Shown piece after piece: positions 55,401 to 64,000 of a stretch of 64,000 nucleotides of DNA. A model generated the notes under the pieces. That model was not told the DNA's origin, did not search any database, and saw only the letters and a program-made list of their open reading frames with translations. The stretch lies in the NCBI GenBank assembly GCA_016712035.1, contig JADJRT010000001.1:930001-994000 (forward strand), in the 5' to 3' direction. Both the position numbers and the translations under genes were made by a program. The DNA comes from Flammeovirgaceae bacterium. GTDB taxonomy: Bacteria > Bacteroidota > Bacteroidia > Cytophagales > Cyclobacteriaceae. Numbering within the stretch: the first letter of the stretch is position 1; the number at the start of each line of letters is the position of its first letter.

Positions 55401-58400
55401 AATTCAATCTCATAATAATTTTCATCAAAGTCGGTACCTAGTCGAATAAAAGCAACCAACTCATCGTCATTAATTACGTTTGTAGGATTTGTATTGTAGG
55501 CACTCAAAAACATTTTTATTCGCCCGTAATTGAAAAAATCCATTGAAACGTTTTTGAAGATAGAACGTGCATCGCCATCTGATAAATCTTTTACACATAA
55601 TTGAACGGCTTGTTCATTGAGTCTGCGCTGCTGGGTTGACGTATTATCGCGATCGCGCTTAAGCGGTTCAATATAGGGCGGCTTGATTTCATTGCCGGCT
55701 CCGTTTTCTTCAACACCAACAACCGAAACTGAAAAATTATCCTGATCGGGTTCAATGGGTTCCCCAAAACTAGACTCTTGTAAATTGCCAGTGTATCGTC
55801 TCCAACGATTACCCACTGTGCGAAACTTAGCCAAACGCAATACCACGGGTTGTACAAATCCTGTTAAATACATGCGCGCGTATCGAATTGATTTAAATCC
55901 TTCCAGGTTCCCAACCTTTTCATCAAACTGTCGAATCGGAATACGAAAGAGATACCAGGTAACCTGATCGCCATTAACAAGATTGGTAATTTTATCAACG
56001 ATAAAATTCTTACCCACTACCATTTGATTTGGCTTAAGATTCATGCTATAGGAATAATATTCTTCCAAATCGCTGATGGTATTGTCGGCATTCAGATCTT
56101 CATTGTCGGGGATGGTTGTACTGGATTGCGGAACATTGTTACCATCCGTTAACACGGGCGTATTATTCTCAAGGCCATTAAACATTTTATATCGTTCCAA
56201 GATGCCGGACTGATCGTCATCATAACTCGGATCTAAAAAATATTTGAAATCGTCAGCCGTTGGGTCTTCCGAAACGAGTTGTCTTAACGTGGGATTAAGT
56301 AGTGAATTTAAAAATCCAGAAAACTTATTCCTTTCATAGGAATTGTTTGCACCATCCAAACCCACATCCTGAAATGGGCGGCCATCCGGATTATTGTCAA
56401 AGGCATTGTTCAGATATTGTTTGTTGGTAACATAACCCCAGTTGTTTGAAGAAACATTAAAGGAGGTAGTGTCACCATCTGCCGGTAGTCCATTTTCAAA
56501 CGCGTGTTTACCGTCACGCATAAAATCTTCAGAGATACTGCCTAATTGAAAAACCAGTTTACCACCAGTTGTGTTAGGCTGCGAAGTTTTTCCATCATCG
56601 ATTTGGCCATTCGCTGAATTGATGAAAGGATCCATCATCCAATATTCAAGATATTCGATATTCGCTTTGTCAAAATCAACTTCCGAACGAAAAGCCGTGG
56701 TGATTCCACCCCAGTTATCGGCTGGATTTTTTAAGGTACCATCCGCATTGAGATCGGTATTGAAATTGTAAGCACCTCGTTCAGAAGGGTAGTAGGCAAG
56801 ATCAAAAATGGGTTCAAAGGAATTTCCTACGTATGGATCGAAGTATGGAAAAATTTCATCAGGTTCCACCGGCCGTACATAGTGATTTTTTAATGTTTCA
56901 TCGTTGATATAGTCGGGTTTAAACTGCGAGTTGTTACTATAAAAAGTATTGTCTACCTGGTACCAGGCCAGCCTTGCGCGCTTGAGCCCGGAACGCGTAT
57001 CATCAATAGCACCATTCGTTTGATCAAACTCTTTAGGCACCGAAGCATATTTCCATGCCTGAGGATTGATAAGGTTATACGGGGTGGCTGTGTTTTCAAA
57101 GTCGTCAATAAAAGAAGTGCCTTCACCATCTACTACATTCGATGTGCCGGGTAATAATTGTGCGAACTCTGCATTCAGTGTTATGTTAGATTGCTCTTTT
57201 GTTTGAATGAAAGGAAGAAGATCAACGAGCTTAGTTAAGGCAACGGAATTTTTGCGCATATTAAAGTCGAGACCATATTGTAAATTGCGAGCAGGCTCAT
57301 TGCCGATTAAGTTTCGCGTTACGAGGGCCCGCTCGTTATAATAGAGCATCGTTGATCCGATATTAACATCTTCACTAAGTTTATAATCCAACCGTGTACC
57401 CATCAACGATCGGGTTTGAAATGAAAACGGATCTTGTTGTTCATAGGTGATGTCGATGTCTTTTCCAGAACTCAGAATTCCTTCATTTAGAATAGTAACT
57501 TTTCCAAACGTATAATCCACTGTGTAATCGGTACCCTCGCGCAAGGGACTACCACCCGAGTAAACTTTTACTGAGCCGGGTGAAATATTGAAACCTTGTA
57601 TAATGATATCTTTGCCCGAACCAGCTTTAAAAGAACCCACCAGGTAAAATTTGTTTTTGGTTGCCACTAACTCGGCTTCCGCTTTGGTTGTTCGATATAG
57701 CGTATCGTATACATATTTGCTAACAAGTTGCGCGCCTACAGATGGATTTGATTCTTTCGCAAACAAATTTCTAAGCGCTTTATCAAATGGTTCGAGAAAG
57801 GGGAAAATAATTGCGCCTGTTTCAGTGTTTACCGTAATCTTTTCAACAAAGTCAAAATTGCCATCGGGTTGCGGATCGTTGTAGGGGTTCAATCGATCCA
57901 ACCCAAAGACCTGAATCAATTGTTGTGTTCTCGAAAAATCTCCTTCTTGTAGTTGCGGGTTATCAATACCCGTGCGGTCATCGCGGTAGATTATGCGAAG
58001 CTGAAATCCATCGCGTGTAAGTTGATTTACATTCAGATTGTAAATATTCTTCATCATCAGATTCCAGGTAGGCAAAATTTTCCCTTGGTCATCTTTAATG
58101 CTGATTTTGCGGGGTCTTAATAATTTTAAATACACAACCTGATCCTCCGGCTTATTACCATAGTCTTCGCTTAGTTCGCCCACTTTATACACACGGCCAT
58201 TATAGGTGTACTCAAACGCGATCGCCAGGGCTTCGTCATTCTGTAATTTGCGTTGCAGGGTTAAGTATCCTAGTTCTTTGTTAAAGGAGTATTCGCTGGG
58301 GGTCAGTTTTCTGGAGCTGGTAATTTTTTCGAAGTCTGTACCGTTCTTAAAACCTAATCCTTCAAGAGCTTGATTGATTCCATCGGAGTTAGCAGATATA

Positions 58401-59631
58401 GTCCCCAGTTTTGTAAATAAATCGTTGGCATTATTTGAAGTAGGAGAACCATCGACAACTGCTGGGGTAAGAATATCTTTACGATAGATTTTATCGGACT
58501 CACCCATGTCCATAAGGCCCACTACGTTGCGAGTAGTTTGGGTATCGTTTTGGCGATTGAGCAGGTATATTTCAATACGTGTGATATTGATTCCGGATGT
58601 GATCTGCGGAAGCGTGCCCAACCACCCTTCAAAATTGTCGCGGAAGAATTGGCCTATAAAGAAGTGCCTGTTTTCATCGTAGTTCGAGCCAACGATTTCG
58701 AAAGGCCGACCCTGTGCGGCTCCGTTCGTGCTACCCGATACTTTAATGGATGATTGCTTACCACGCTGTGTTGTAGCGAGTGCCGTAACAAACAGCTTTC
58801 CAAACTGCATTTGAGTTTTTAGTCCAAACAAATTTTGAGAACCGGTAATCAAACTATTGTTAAGCGGTAAACTCACATTACCAATTTCAAATTTCTTAAT
58901 GATGTCTTCTTTAAATCCCGTGTACTCTACCTTCAGGTTATTTTGAAAATCGAAAGAATTATTATTGTCAAAATTGGTTGTTACCGCCAGTTTCTCGCCT
59001 ACCTTACCAACAACACTCAGGTTAATTTGCTGGTCGAATTCAAAGCCACCATTTTTCTGTTGCCTTAGCGGGATCTGTGGATTCTCAATGCGTTGCCATT
59101 GGCCCCCAAAATCAAGATTGACAAACCCGCGCGGAATCAACTCAACATAACTGCCACCAAAAATCCGGTCGAGGGTAGGGCTTACATAAATCTTGGGAAT
59201 AAGATTCCGGCTGCTTACAGCACTTTCTCCGTCAAGGGCTTTGCTGCGCGCCTGCCAATAGTTTCGCTTAATGATCTGATCTTGCTGGCGACTAAATTCT
59301 TCAAAGGACATCGATGAAGGGGTACGAAAATTAACCGTACCCATTTTTTCATAGATGTTGTAGTTCCTACCGGTATCCACCTCTACGTCAGTCTTTAAAC
59401 TTTTGGGGTCCTTAAGAAATAGTGGGGAATACGTGGTAAAGTTGGAGAACGGGTCTCCGTATCGATCATTCAATCTAAAATTAGGGCGGTAAGGATTATA
59501 ACCTGTTGACCGAACGGTATCCACACGGGTAGAGTCCCGCTTCTGGCCATAGACCGAGGTGCGGCCAAGCAAGCCGCGAGGCAAATGCTCAGTCCGAAGA
59601 CAAACTGAATCTTCCTGGTCGTTACAATCAA
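52498..59631 (-). CDS. sprA: Cell-surface protein SprA (type IX secretion translocon), three indels
   Basis: The gene is one of about 2370 codons, split into 59584-54263, 54242-53529 and 53532-52498. The corrected joins are at about 54357-54361 (NFSKVFIFNRTYNVRW) and at 53530 (KRTRMTSYQEIYR). The start also needs one base near 59556; then a signal peptide (KIQFVFGLSICLAACLAA) opens from a TTG at 59631. The features are those of SprA/Sov: RPNFRLNDRYGDPFSNFTTYSP near the start, GKQSSIKVSGSTNGAAQGRP-type text, repeated barrel strands, and a C-terminus ending VKVLFNLSQ. SprA forms the outer-membrane pore of the T9SS and supports gliding. It follows ruvA on the same strand. Confidence 0.92.
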
Positions 59632-59638
59632 TCGTGGT

Positions 59639-60229
59639 TCAGGCGTTTTTGAGTGCTTGCTTTACGAGCTCTTCTAAACTAATGGTATTTCCTGACTTCT
59701 TCAGGACAGAATCAACGCTTTTTTCGGCAGCCACACGGGTAATGCCAAGCGTTACTAAGGCTGTTAACGCCTCATGGCGCATGGTATTGCGTACCAAGCC
59801 TGGTTTTTCGGTATCCTCCAAAGACGGATCTTTTCGGAGTTTGTCTTTCAGTTCAAGGATTATCCTTTGAGCTGTTTTTCCGCCAATTCCTTTTACTGCC
59901 TGCAGCACTCCGGCATCCTCCCGAACAATGGCCCCCTTAAGCTCATTGGGTGGCAGGTACGATAGTACAACTAAAGCAGTATTTGGCCCCACTCCATTTA
60001 CGGAAATCAAGTACTGAAACATCTGTTTTTCGGCATCGGTGGCGAATCCATACAAGATATGAGCATCTTCCCGCACGTGCATATAGGTGGACAGCCGCAG
60101 GTCTTCCTGATCTTTAATCTCAGAAAATGTATTCAGCGAGATGCTAACCTGGTAGCCAATTCCGTTTACCTCTAACACCACGTAGGTAGGCTCCTTGTGT
60201 ATGAGCTTTCCTTTTAAATATGCTATCAT
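59639..60229 (-). CDS. ruvA: Holliday junction DNA helicase RuvA
   Basis: The 196-residue protein starts MIAYLKGKLIHKEPTYVVLE (OB fold) and has the two helix-hairpin-helix motifs LISVNGVGPNTALVVLS and AVKGIGGKTAQRIILELK, then a C-terminal helical domain with ALVTLGITRVAAEKSVDS that contacts RuvB. RuvA binds the four-way junction and loads RuvB during branch migration. ATG at 60229 is preferred to the in-frame TTG just before it. It sits 7 bp ahead of sprA on the minus strand, an order I recall in Bacteroidota. The gene is intact. Confidence 0.95.
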   Translation of the reverse strand: MIAYLKGKLIHKEPTYVVLEVNGIGYQVSISLNTFSEIKDQEDLRLSTYMHVREDAHILYGFATDAEKQMFQYLISVNGVGPNTALVVLSYLPPNELKGAIVREDAGVLQAVKGIGGKTAQRIILELKDKLRKDPSLEDTEKPGLVRNTMRHEALTALVTLGITRVAAEKSVDSVLKKSGNTISLEELVKQALKNA

Positions 60230-60356
60230 CAAAAAGGTTAAAAAATAGAATGCATTTTACGAGGATTTAGGCAGGTAAACAAGGATCACGTAAGAATCGA
60301 AGACCGTGTGATTTTTTTTAGTTCTGTTATACATGGTACTTTGAATGTCAACCTAA

Positions 60357-60364
60357 TATCTTTG
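60357..60364 (+). promoter_or_regulatory. TAnnTTTG -7 element before the MreB paralogue
   Basis: TATCTTTG fits the Bacteroidota -7 consensus and ends 3 bp before the ATG at 60368, so the mRNA would be almost leaderless. A TTTG lies 13 bp upstream, closer than usual for a -33 box. Confidence 0.35.
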
Positions 60365-60367
60365 TGT

Positions 60368-61387
60368 ATGTTTAATTTCTCCTCAACTAAAAATCTGGCT
60401 ATAGACCTCGGCAATAATAACACGCTGCTATCTGATCAATCGACTATTCTTCTTTCGCAGCCCTCCTTCATGATTGTGAACGAATTAAATAACAACGTGG
60501 AGGCTGTTGGGGATGAGGCTTATAAAATGTTGGAGAAAACGCATAGCAATCTTAAACCCGTTAAACCCTTAAAAGGGGGTGTTATCTCCGATGGCGAATC
60601 GGTGAAAAAGATGTTAAAAAATTTAGTGAGTAGAATTGAAAAGCCATCTTACTTTCCTTCTGGCTATAATTATCTTTTGTCGGGCGTGCCTTACGATACA
60701 ACTCCAGTTGAGAAGCGAGCTTTGCGCGATGCGTTGGATCAGTTCTCATCTAAAAATACTTTTTTGGTACACGAACCACTGGCCGCTACACTTGGTCTCG
60801 GATTAGACATTAAAGAGCCGGAGGGAAAATTAGTGGTTGATATTGGGGGTGGCATTACCGAGGTGGTTATTATTTCCTTATCGGGAATCGCGGCTTTTCA
60901 ATCGATCCGTATTGGTGGCGATACATTCGATGAGGAAATTCAGGATTACTTCAGGCGGGTATACAATCTGTCTATTGGATTAAAAACAGCAGAGCGCATA
61001 AAAAAAGAAATTGGGTGTGTCTATTCAAATGTTTCGTTGAAAACAGAATTTGCTCATGTAAAAGGTAAAGATTTAATGGAGGGAATACCCACTAACCGCG
61101 TTATTGCCCAACCGGAGTTAACACAAGTATTAGAGCGGCCTTTTAAACAAATTGAAAGTTGCATTCAACAGTCACTTGAAATTTGCCCTCCAGAATTGTC
61201 ATCAGATATTTACCGTTCAGGAATTTACGTAACCGGAGGCAACGCGCAATTAAAAGGTATTCGCGAACGCCTGGAAAAAACGTTTCAAGTACCAGTTCAT
61301 ATTGATTCAGAACCGTTGCTAGCAGTAAGTAAAGGGATTGCTAAAATTCTGGCAGCCCCGCAGAAGTATCGGTCGATATTAATTTGA
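60368..61387 (+). CDS. Divergent MreB/actin-like ATPase
   Basis: The 339-residue protein has the actin-superfamily plan: phosphate-1 NLAIDLGNNNTLL (about 8-20), KPLKGGVISDGE, SGVPYDTTPVEKRAL, EPLAATLGLGL, phosphate-2 VVDIGGGITEVVI, GGDTFDEEI, and the adenosine motif YVTGGNAQLKG. It resembles MreB, which guides lateral wall synthesis, but the phosphate-1 loop reads GNNNT in place of the usual GTANT/GTSNT. It is separate from any mreC/mreD cluster. It may be a second MreB paralogue, as is common in Cytophagales. I chose the ATG at 60368; an in-frame extension upstream has no homology. Confidence 0.85.
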   Translation: MFNFSSTKNLAIDLGNNNTLLSDQSTILLSQPSFMIVNELNNNVEAVGDEAYKMLEKTHSNLKPVKPLKGGVISDGESVKKMLKNLVSRIEKPSYFPSGYNYLLSGVPYDTTPVEKRALRDALDQFSSKNTFLVHEPLAATLGLGLDIKEPEGKLVVDIGGGITEVVIISLSGIAAFQSIRIGGDTFDEEIQDYFRRVYNLSIGLKTAERIKKEIGCVYSNVSLKTEFAHVKGKDLMEGIPTNRVIAQPELTQVLERPFKQIESCIQQSLEICPPELSSDIYRSGIYVTGGNAQLKGIRERLEKTFQVPVHIDSEPLLAVSKGIAKILAAPQKYRSILI

Positions 61388-61425
61388 AACCCTCGGCCAG
61401 TATCCTTACAAGACCGGAAACTTTT

Positions 61426-61451
61426 CGTGGTCAGTGAGGACACAGACCACG
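61426..61451. repeat. Hairpin repeat, copy 3 (AGGA loop, reverse orientation)
   Basis: CGTGGTC-A-GTG (61426-61436), loop AGGA, CAC-A-GACCACG (61441-61451): an 11-bp stem with one A/A mismatch. Read on the minus strand, its loop is TCCT, as in copy 2. It lies between the convergent MreB-like and maeB genes, where it could also slow transcription. Confidence 0.65.
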
Positions 61452-61495
61452 GTTGAATGATTTATAAATGATCATTTTGTTCATGCAATTGTGCG

Positions 61496-63736
61496 TCAAC
61501 AACAGCAATCGCTGCCATATTCACAATCTGCCGAATGGTGCTGCCCAACTGTAATATATGCACCGGCTTTCATACCTAACAAGATCGGACCAATGGCTTC
61601 CGCTCCACCAATTTCCATTAATAATTTATAGGAGATGTTGGCGGCTGCTAAATTCGGGAAGATAAGGGTATTCGCACCTTGTTCTGAAAGAGCGCTGAAT
61701 GGATAGATCTCTTTTTGCAAATCAGTATCAAACGCTACGTTGGCTTGAATTTCTCCATCAATCACTAAGTCAGGGAATCTTTGTTTTGCCAAGCGTACCG
61801 CTTCGCGTGTCTTTTCTGGGATTTCGCCTTTACTCGATCCAAAGTTGGAGTAACTCAACACAGCCACACGCGGATCTACATCGAAAACCTTAACGCCTCG
61901 TGCTGTTAATCCGATAATCTCGGTGAGTTCTTCTTTGGTTGGATCTACGTTTACCGTACAATCAGAAAAGAAGAAACTCCCTTTCTTATTCATAATAATG
62001 TACATACCAGCAACACGGTGTACACCCTCAGCCATCCCAATGATTTGAAGAGAAGGAAGAATAGTTTTAGGATAGTCTTTGGTTAATCCGGATACTAATG
62101 CATCCGCTTCACCAAACTCTACCATCATTGCGCCAAAGGCATTACGGTCGCGCATTACCCGGTAAGCATCTTTTAATGTGGTGCCTTTGCGTTGGCGCTT
62201 GGCATGAAATGCTTTTGCGTATTTCTCTTCACGCTCGCCTTCCTCGCGCGGATCAATAATGGTACAGCCCTCAATATCCAAACCATGTTCCTCTACTAAT
62301 TTCTGAATGCGATCGCGGTAGCCGAGCAAAATAGGATGCGCAATTCGCTCGTCTTGTAAAATTTGCGCAGCCTTTAAAATCTTTGGATGATCGGCTTCGG
62401 CAAATACAATATTTTTTGGGCTCTTCTTTGCGCGCTCAATGATGCGTGATGTAAGGGTTGAATCTATGCCAATGCGTTTCAATAACTCATTATTGTGCGC
62501 CCCAATCAGTAATAGGTTTACGCGCCATACCTGAGTCCATAGCTGCTTTAGCCACCGCGGAGATACTGTAGTAATTAATCTTGGATCGAGTGGTTTTGGA
62601 ATTAAATAATCTCTACCAAACTGAATGCGCTCTACACCATACGCTTGAAAGACCATGTCTGGAACAGGCTCTTTGGCCAATTCAGCCAGAGCATGCACAG
62701 CGGCTAATTTCATCGCTTCATTAATTTCGGTGGCGCGTACGTCCAGTGCTCCTCTAAAAATATAAGGAAAGCCAAGCACGTTGTTTACCTGATTAGGATG
62801 ATCGGAACGGCCGGTGCCCATAATCAAATCAGGTCGGGTTTTCACGGCCGTCGTCAAGGCTATTTCGGGATCGGGATTCGTCAACGCAAATACGATTGGA
62901 TCTTTTGCCATACTCATCACATCAGCTTGTGTAATAGCGTTGGCAACGGATAACCCTATAAACACATCACAACCTTTCATCGCTTCTTGCAACGTGCTGA
63001 GTTTCCGTGAAGTAACAAATTCTGATTTGATCGCATCAAGTCCTTTGCGTTCCTTGTTGATTACGCCTTTACTATCGCACATAATCAGATTCTCTTTCTT
63101 AAGCCCCAAGGCCATATAAAGGCGTGAACAAGAAACTGCAGCAGCCCCCGCGCCATTCACAACTAATACAATCTCTTCAATTTTTTTATTTACCAATATC
63201 AAGGCGTTAAGCAAGGCCGCACTTGAAATAATAGCGGTGCCATGCTGATCATCGTGCATGATTGGAATGTTCATCTTCTCACGCAACTCGGTTTCAATCT
63301 TAAAACATTCGGGGGCTTTAATGTCTTCCAGATTTATTCCACCAAAGGTTGGCTCGAGTGATTTTACAATTTTAATCAGCGCATCCGGGTCTTCTTCATC
63401 AATCTCAATATCAAAACTATCAATGCCAGCATATTTTTTAAATAGTACTGCCTTGCCTTCCATCACGGGTTTCGAGGCTTCGGGCCCAATATTGCCCAGG
63501 CCCAGGACAGCCGTGCCATTGGTGATTACGGCCACCAGGTTTCCTTTCGAAGTATATTTATAGACATCGTCTTTATTGGCCGCGATTTCTTTACAAGGTT
63601 CAGCTACGCCAGGCGAGTAGGCTAGTGCCAGATCAAGTTGTGTACTCAACATTTTGGTTGGTACAACTTCTATTTTACCCGGTTGTCCTTGTGTATGATA
63701 ATTAAGCGCGTCTTGTTTACGGATTTTTATAGACAT
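61496..63736 (-). CDS. maeB: NADP-dependent malic enzyme with phosphotransacetylase-like domain
   Basis: The 746-residue protein is the two-domain malic enzyme: an N-terminal malic domain ([37 protein letters not shown]), an NAD(P)-binding region ([14 protein letters not shown]) and a C-terminal PTA-like domain from about residue 420 ([23 protein letters not shown]). It decarboxylates malate to pyruvate and forms NADPH; the PTA domain has no transferase activity in characterised relatives and serves regulation by acetyl-CoA. I chose the ATG at 63736 ([15 protein letters not shown]). The protein ends in a cysteine pair, CEYGSDCCC, which is unusual. The gene is intact. Confidence 0.93.
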   Translation of the reverse strand: MSIKIRKQDALNYHTQGQPGKIEVVPTKMLSTQLDLALAYSPGVAEPCKEIAANKDDVYKYTSKGNLVAVITNGTAVLGLGNIGPEASKPVMEGKAVLFKKYAGIDSFDIEIDEEDPDALIKIVKSLEPTFGGINLEDIKAPECFKIETELREKMNIPIMHDDQHGTAIISSAALLNALILVNKKIEEIVLVVNGAGAAAVSCSRLYMALGLKKENLIMCDSKGVINKERKGLDAIKSEFVTSRKLSTLQEAMKGCDVFIGLSVANAITQADVMSMAKDPIVFALTNPDPEIALTTAVKTRPDLIMGTGRSDHPNQVNNVLGFPYIFRGALDVRATEINEAMKLAAVHALAELAKEPVPDMVFQAYGVERIQFGRDYLIPKPLDPRLITTVSPRWLKQLWTQVWRVNLLLIGAHNNELLKRIGIDSTLTSRIIERAKKSPKNIVFAEADHPKILKAAQILQDERIAHPILLGYRDRIQKLVEEHGLDIEGCTIIDPREEGEREEKYAKAFHAKRQRKGTTLKDAYRVMRDRNAFGAMMVEFGEADALVSGLTKDYPKTILPSLQIIGMAEGVHRVAGMYIIMNKKGSFFFSDCTVNVDPTKEELTEIIGLTARGVKVFDVDPRVAVLSYSNFGSSKGEIPEKTREAVRLAKQRFPDLVIDGEIQANVAFDTDLQKEIYPFSALSEQGANTLIFPNLAAANISYKLLMEIGGAEAIGPILLGMKAGAYITVGQHHSADCEYGSDCCC

Positions 63737-63854
63737 ACAAATGGTTTTGAATAAGAAAAGCAAGTTACAATCTGCTGGATACTATCCACAGATTACGCAT
63801 GAAAATATTGATCTGAGTTTGTTCATTCACCCCGGGGATAAGGGGCTCACAAAT

Positions 63855-63998
63855 TTACATGGTTTTAGGTGGAAGCTCACTGCTTACTTTAAAGGTGTAA
63901 AGAATGGTTTCTAATTCACGCATTATTTCGCGCTGATCTTTACCCGGACTAAATGTAAATCCTTCAATGTAATAAAAAGTATCCTTTGGGGTTCGTCA
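63855..63998 (-). CDS. C-terminal end of an unidentified protein, cut by window edge
   Basis: From the window edge a frame of about 47 codons ends at a TAA (63855-63857). It reads ...FYYIEGFTFSPGKDQREIMR, then ELETILYTFKV, and closes with PPKTM. The protein continues beyond the window, and the fragment is too short to name. It lies about 120 bp upstream of maeB on the same strand. Confidence 0.5.
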
Positions 63999-64000
63999 AC

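Noticed and set aside
60240..60330. Possible terminator (ATCAC ... GTGAT plus T-run) between ruvA and the MreB-like gene
   Set aside because: The stem is only 5 bp with a long loop, and no plus-strand gene ends upstream of it.
1..64000. tRNA, rRNA, CRISPR, prophage or transposase genes
   Set aside because: I looked for cloverleaf ends, regularly spaced repeats, and integrase or transposase motifs on both strands and found none.

Overview
The window is a stretch of chromosome from a member of the Bacteroidota, most likely order Cytophagales. The evidence is the large sprA gliding/type IX secretion (T9SS) gene, a secreted FG-GAP protein with a C-terminal T9SS sorting domain, the Bacteroidota-specific small protein DUF4295 beside rpmB and rpmG, a DUF6452-DUF6048 pair, a fused alpha/beta 2-oxoacid dehydrogenase E1, bacillithiol genes (bshC, ytxJ) and TAnnTTTG promoter motifs. 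Almost everything is core or housekeeping. I see no rRNA, tRNA, CRISPR array, prophage, transposase or integron.

Layout. 0-7 kb (minus strand): TonB-like protein (cut by the window start), an outer-membrane barrel, the YtxJ bacilliredoxin, a large GGGSxSG-repeat exported protein and the fused E1 dehydrogenase. 6.7-12.9 kb: M16 protease, ispF, AI-2E permease, mnmD, then the putrescine pair aguB-aguA and a 5-formyl-THF cyclo-ligase. 12.9-18.5 kb: bshC, rimO, DUF6452/DUF6048, ftsY and the rpmB-rpmG-DUF4295 operon with a terminator. 18.7-29.5 kb: a TPR sensor kinase, a small membrane protein and a LuxR-type regulator, then a HAD phosphatase, the FG-GAP secreted protein, murF, DUF2461 and two tandem paralogous membrane histidine kinases. 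29.5-42.6 kb: glyS, an MtfA-like peptidase, dgt, an RND/MMPL transporter, a CPBP protease, ileS, lspA and a PLP enzyme. 42.6-48.5 kb: a repeat-bearing intergenic region, free-Met-sulfoxide reductase, a membrane MutS-like ATPase, two exported or membrane hypotheticals, a Tat-exported aminotransferase and a bestrophin-like protein. 48.6-64 kb: galK-like and galT, lipA, gcvH, sprA, ruvA, an MreB paralogue, maeB and a gene cut by the window end.

Two features dominate a close reading. First, many conserved, usually essential genes (murF, ispF, sprA, bshC, galT, the E1 gene) are broken by single-base indels, mostly in homopolymers. The pattern suggests residual long-read consensus errors more than true gene decay, so I describe each broken gene as one CDS and give its fragments. 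Two lesions are different in kind: an in-frame TAG in aguA and a clean in-frame loss of roughly 60 codons in rimO. Second, the sequence carries several short palindromic elements. Two lie in frame inside ileS and add short peptides to the enzyme. Three others form one hairpin family with a conserved loop and compensated stems.

Functional threads: envelope and secretion (sprA, TonB, lspA, murF, MreB-like, barrels), thiol redox (bshC, ytxJ, methionine sulfoxide reductase), lipoate and one-carbon metabolism (lipA, gcvH, E1, cyclo-ligase), translation (ileS, glyS, L28, L33, rimO, mnmD) and signal transduction (three histidine kinases, one response regulator).
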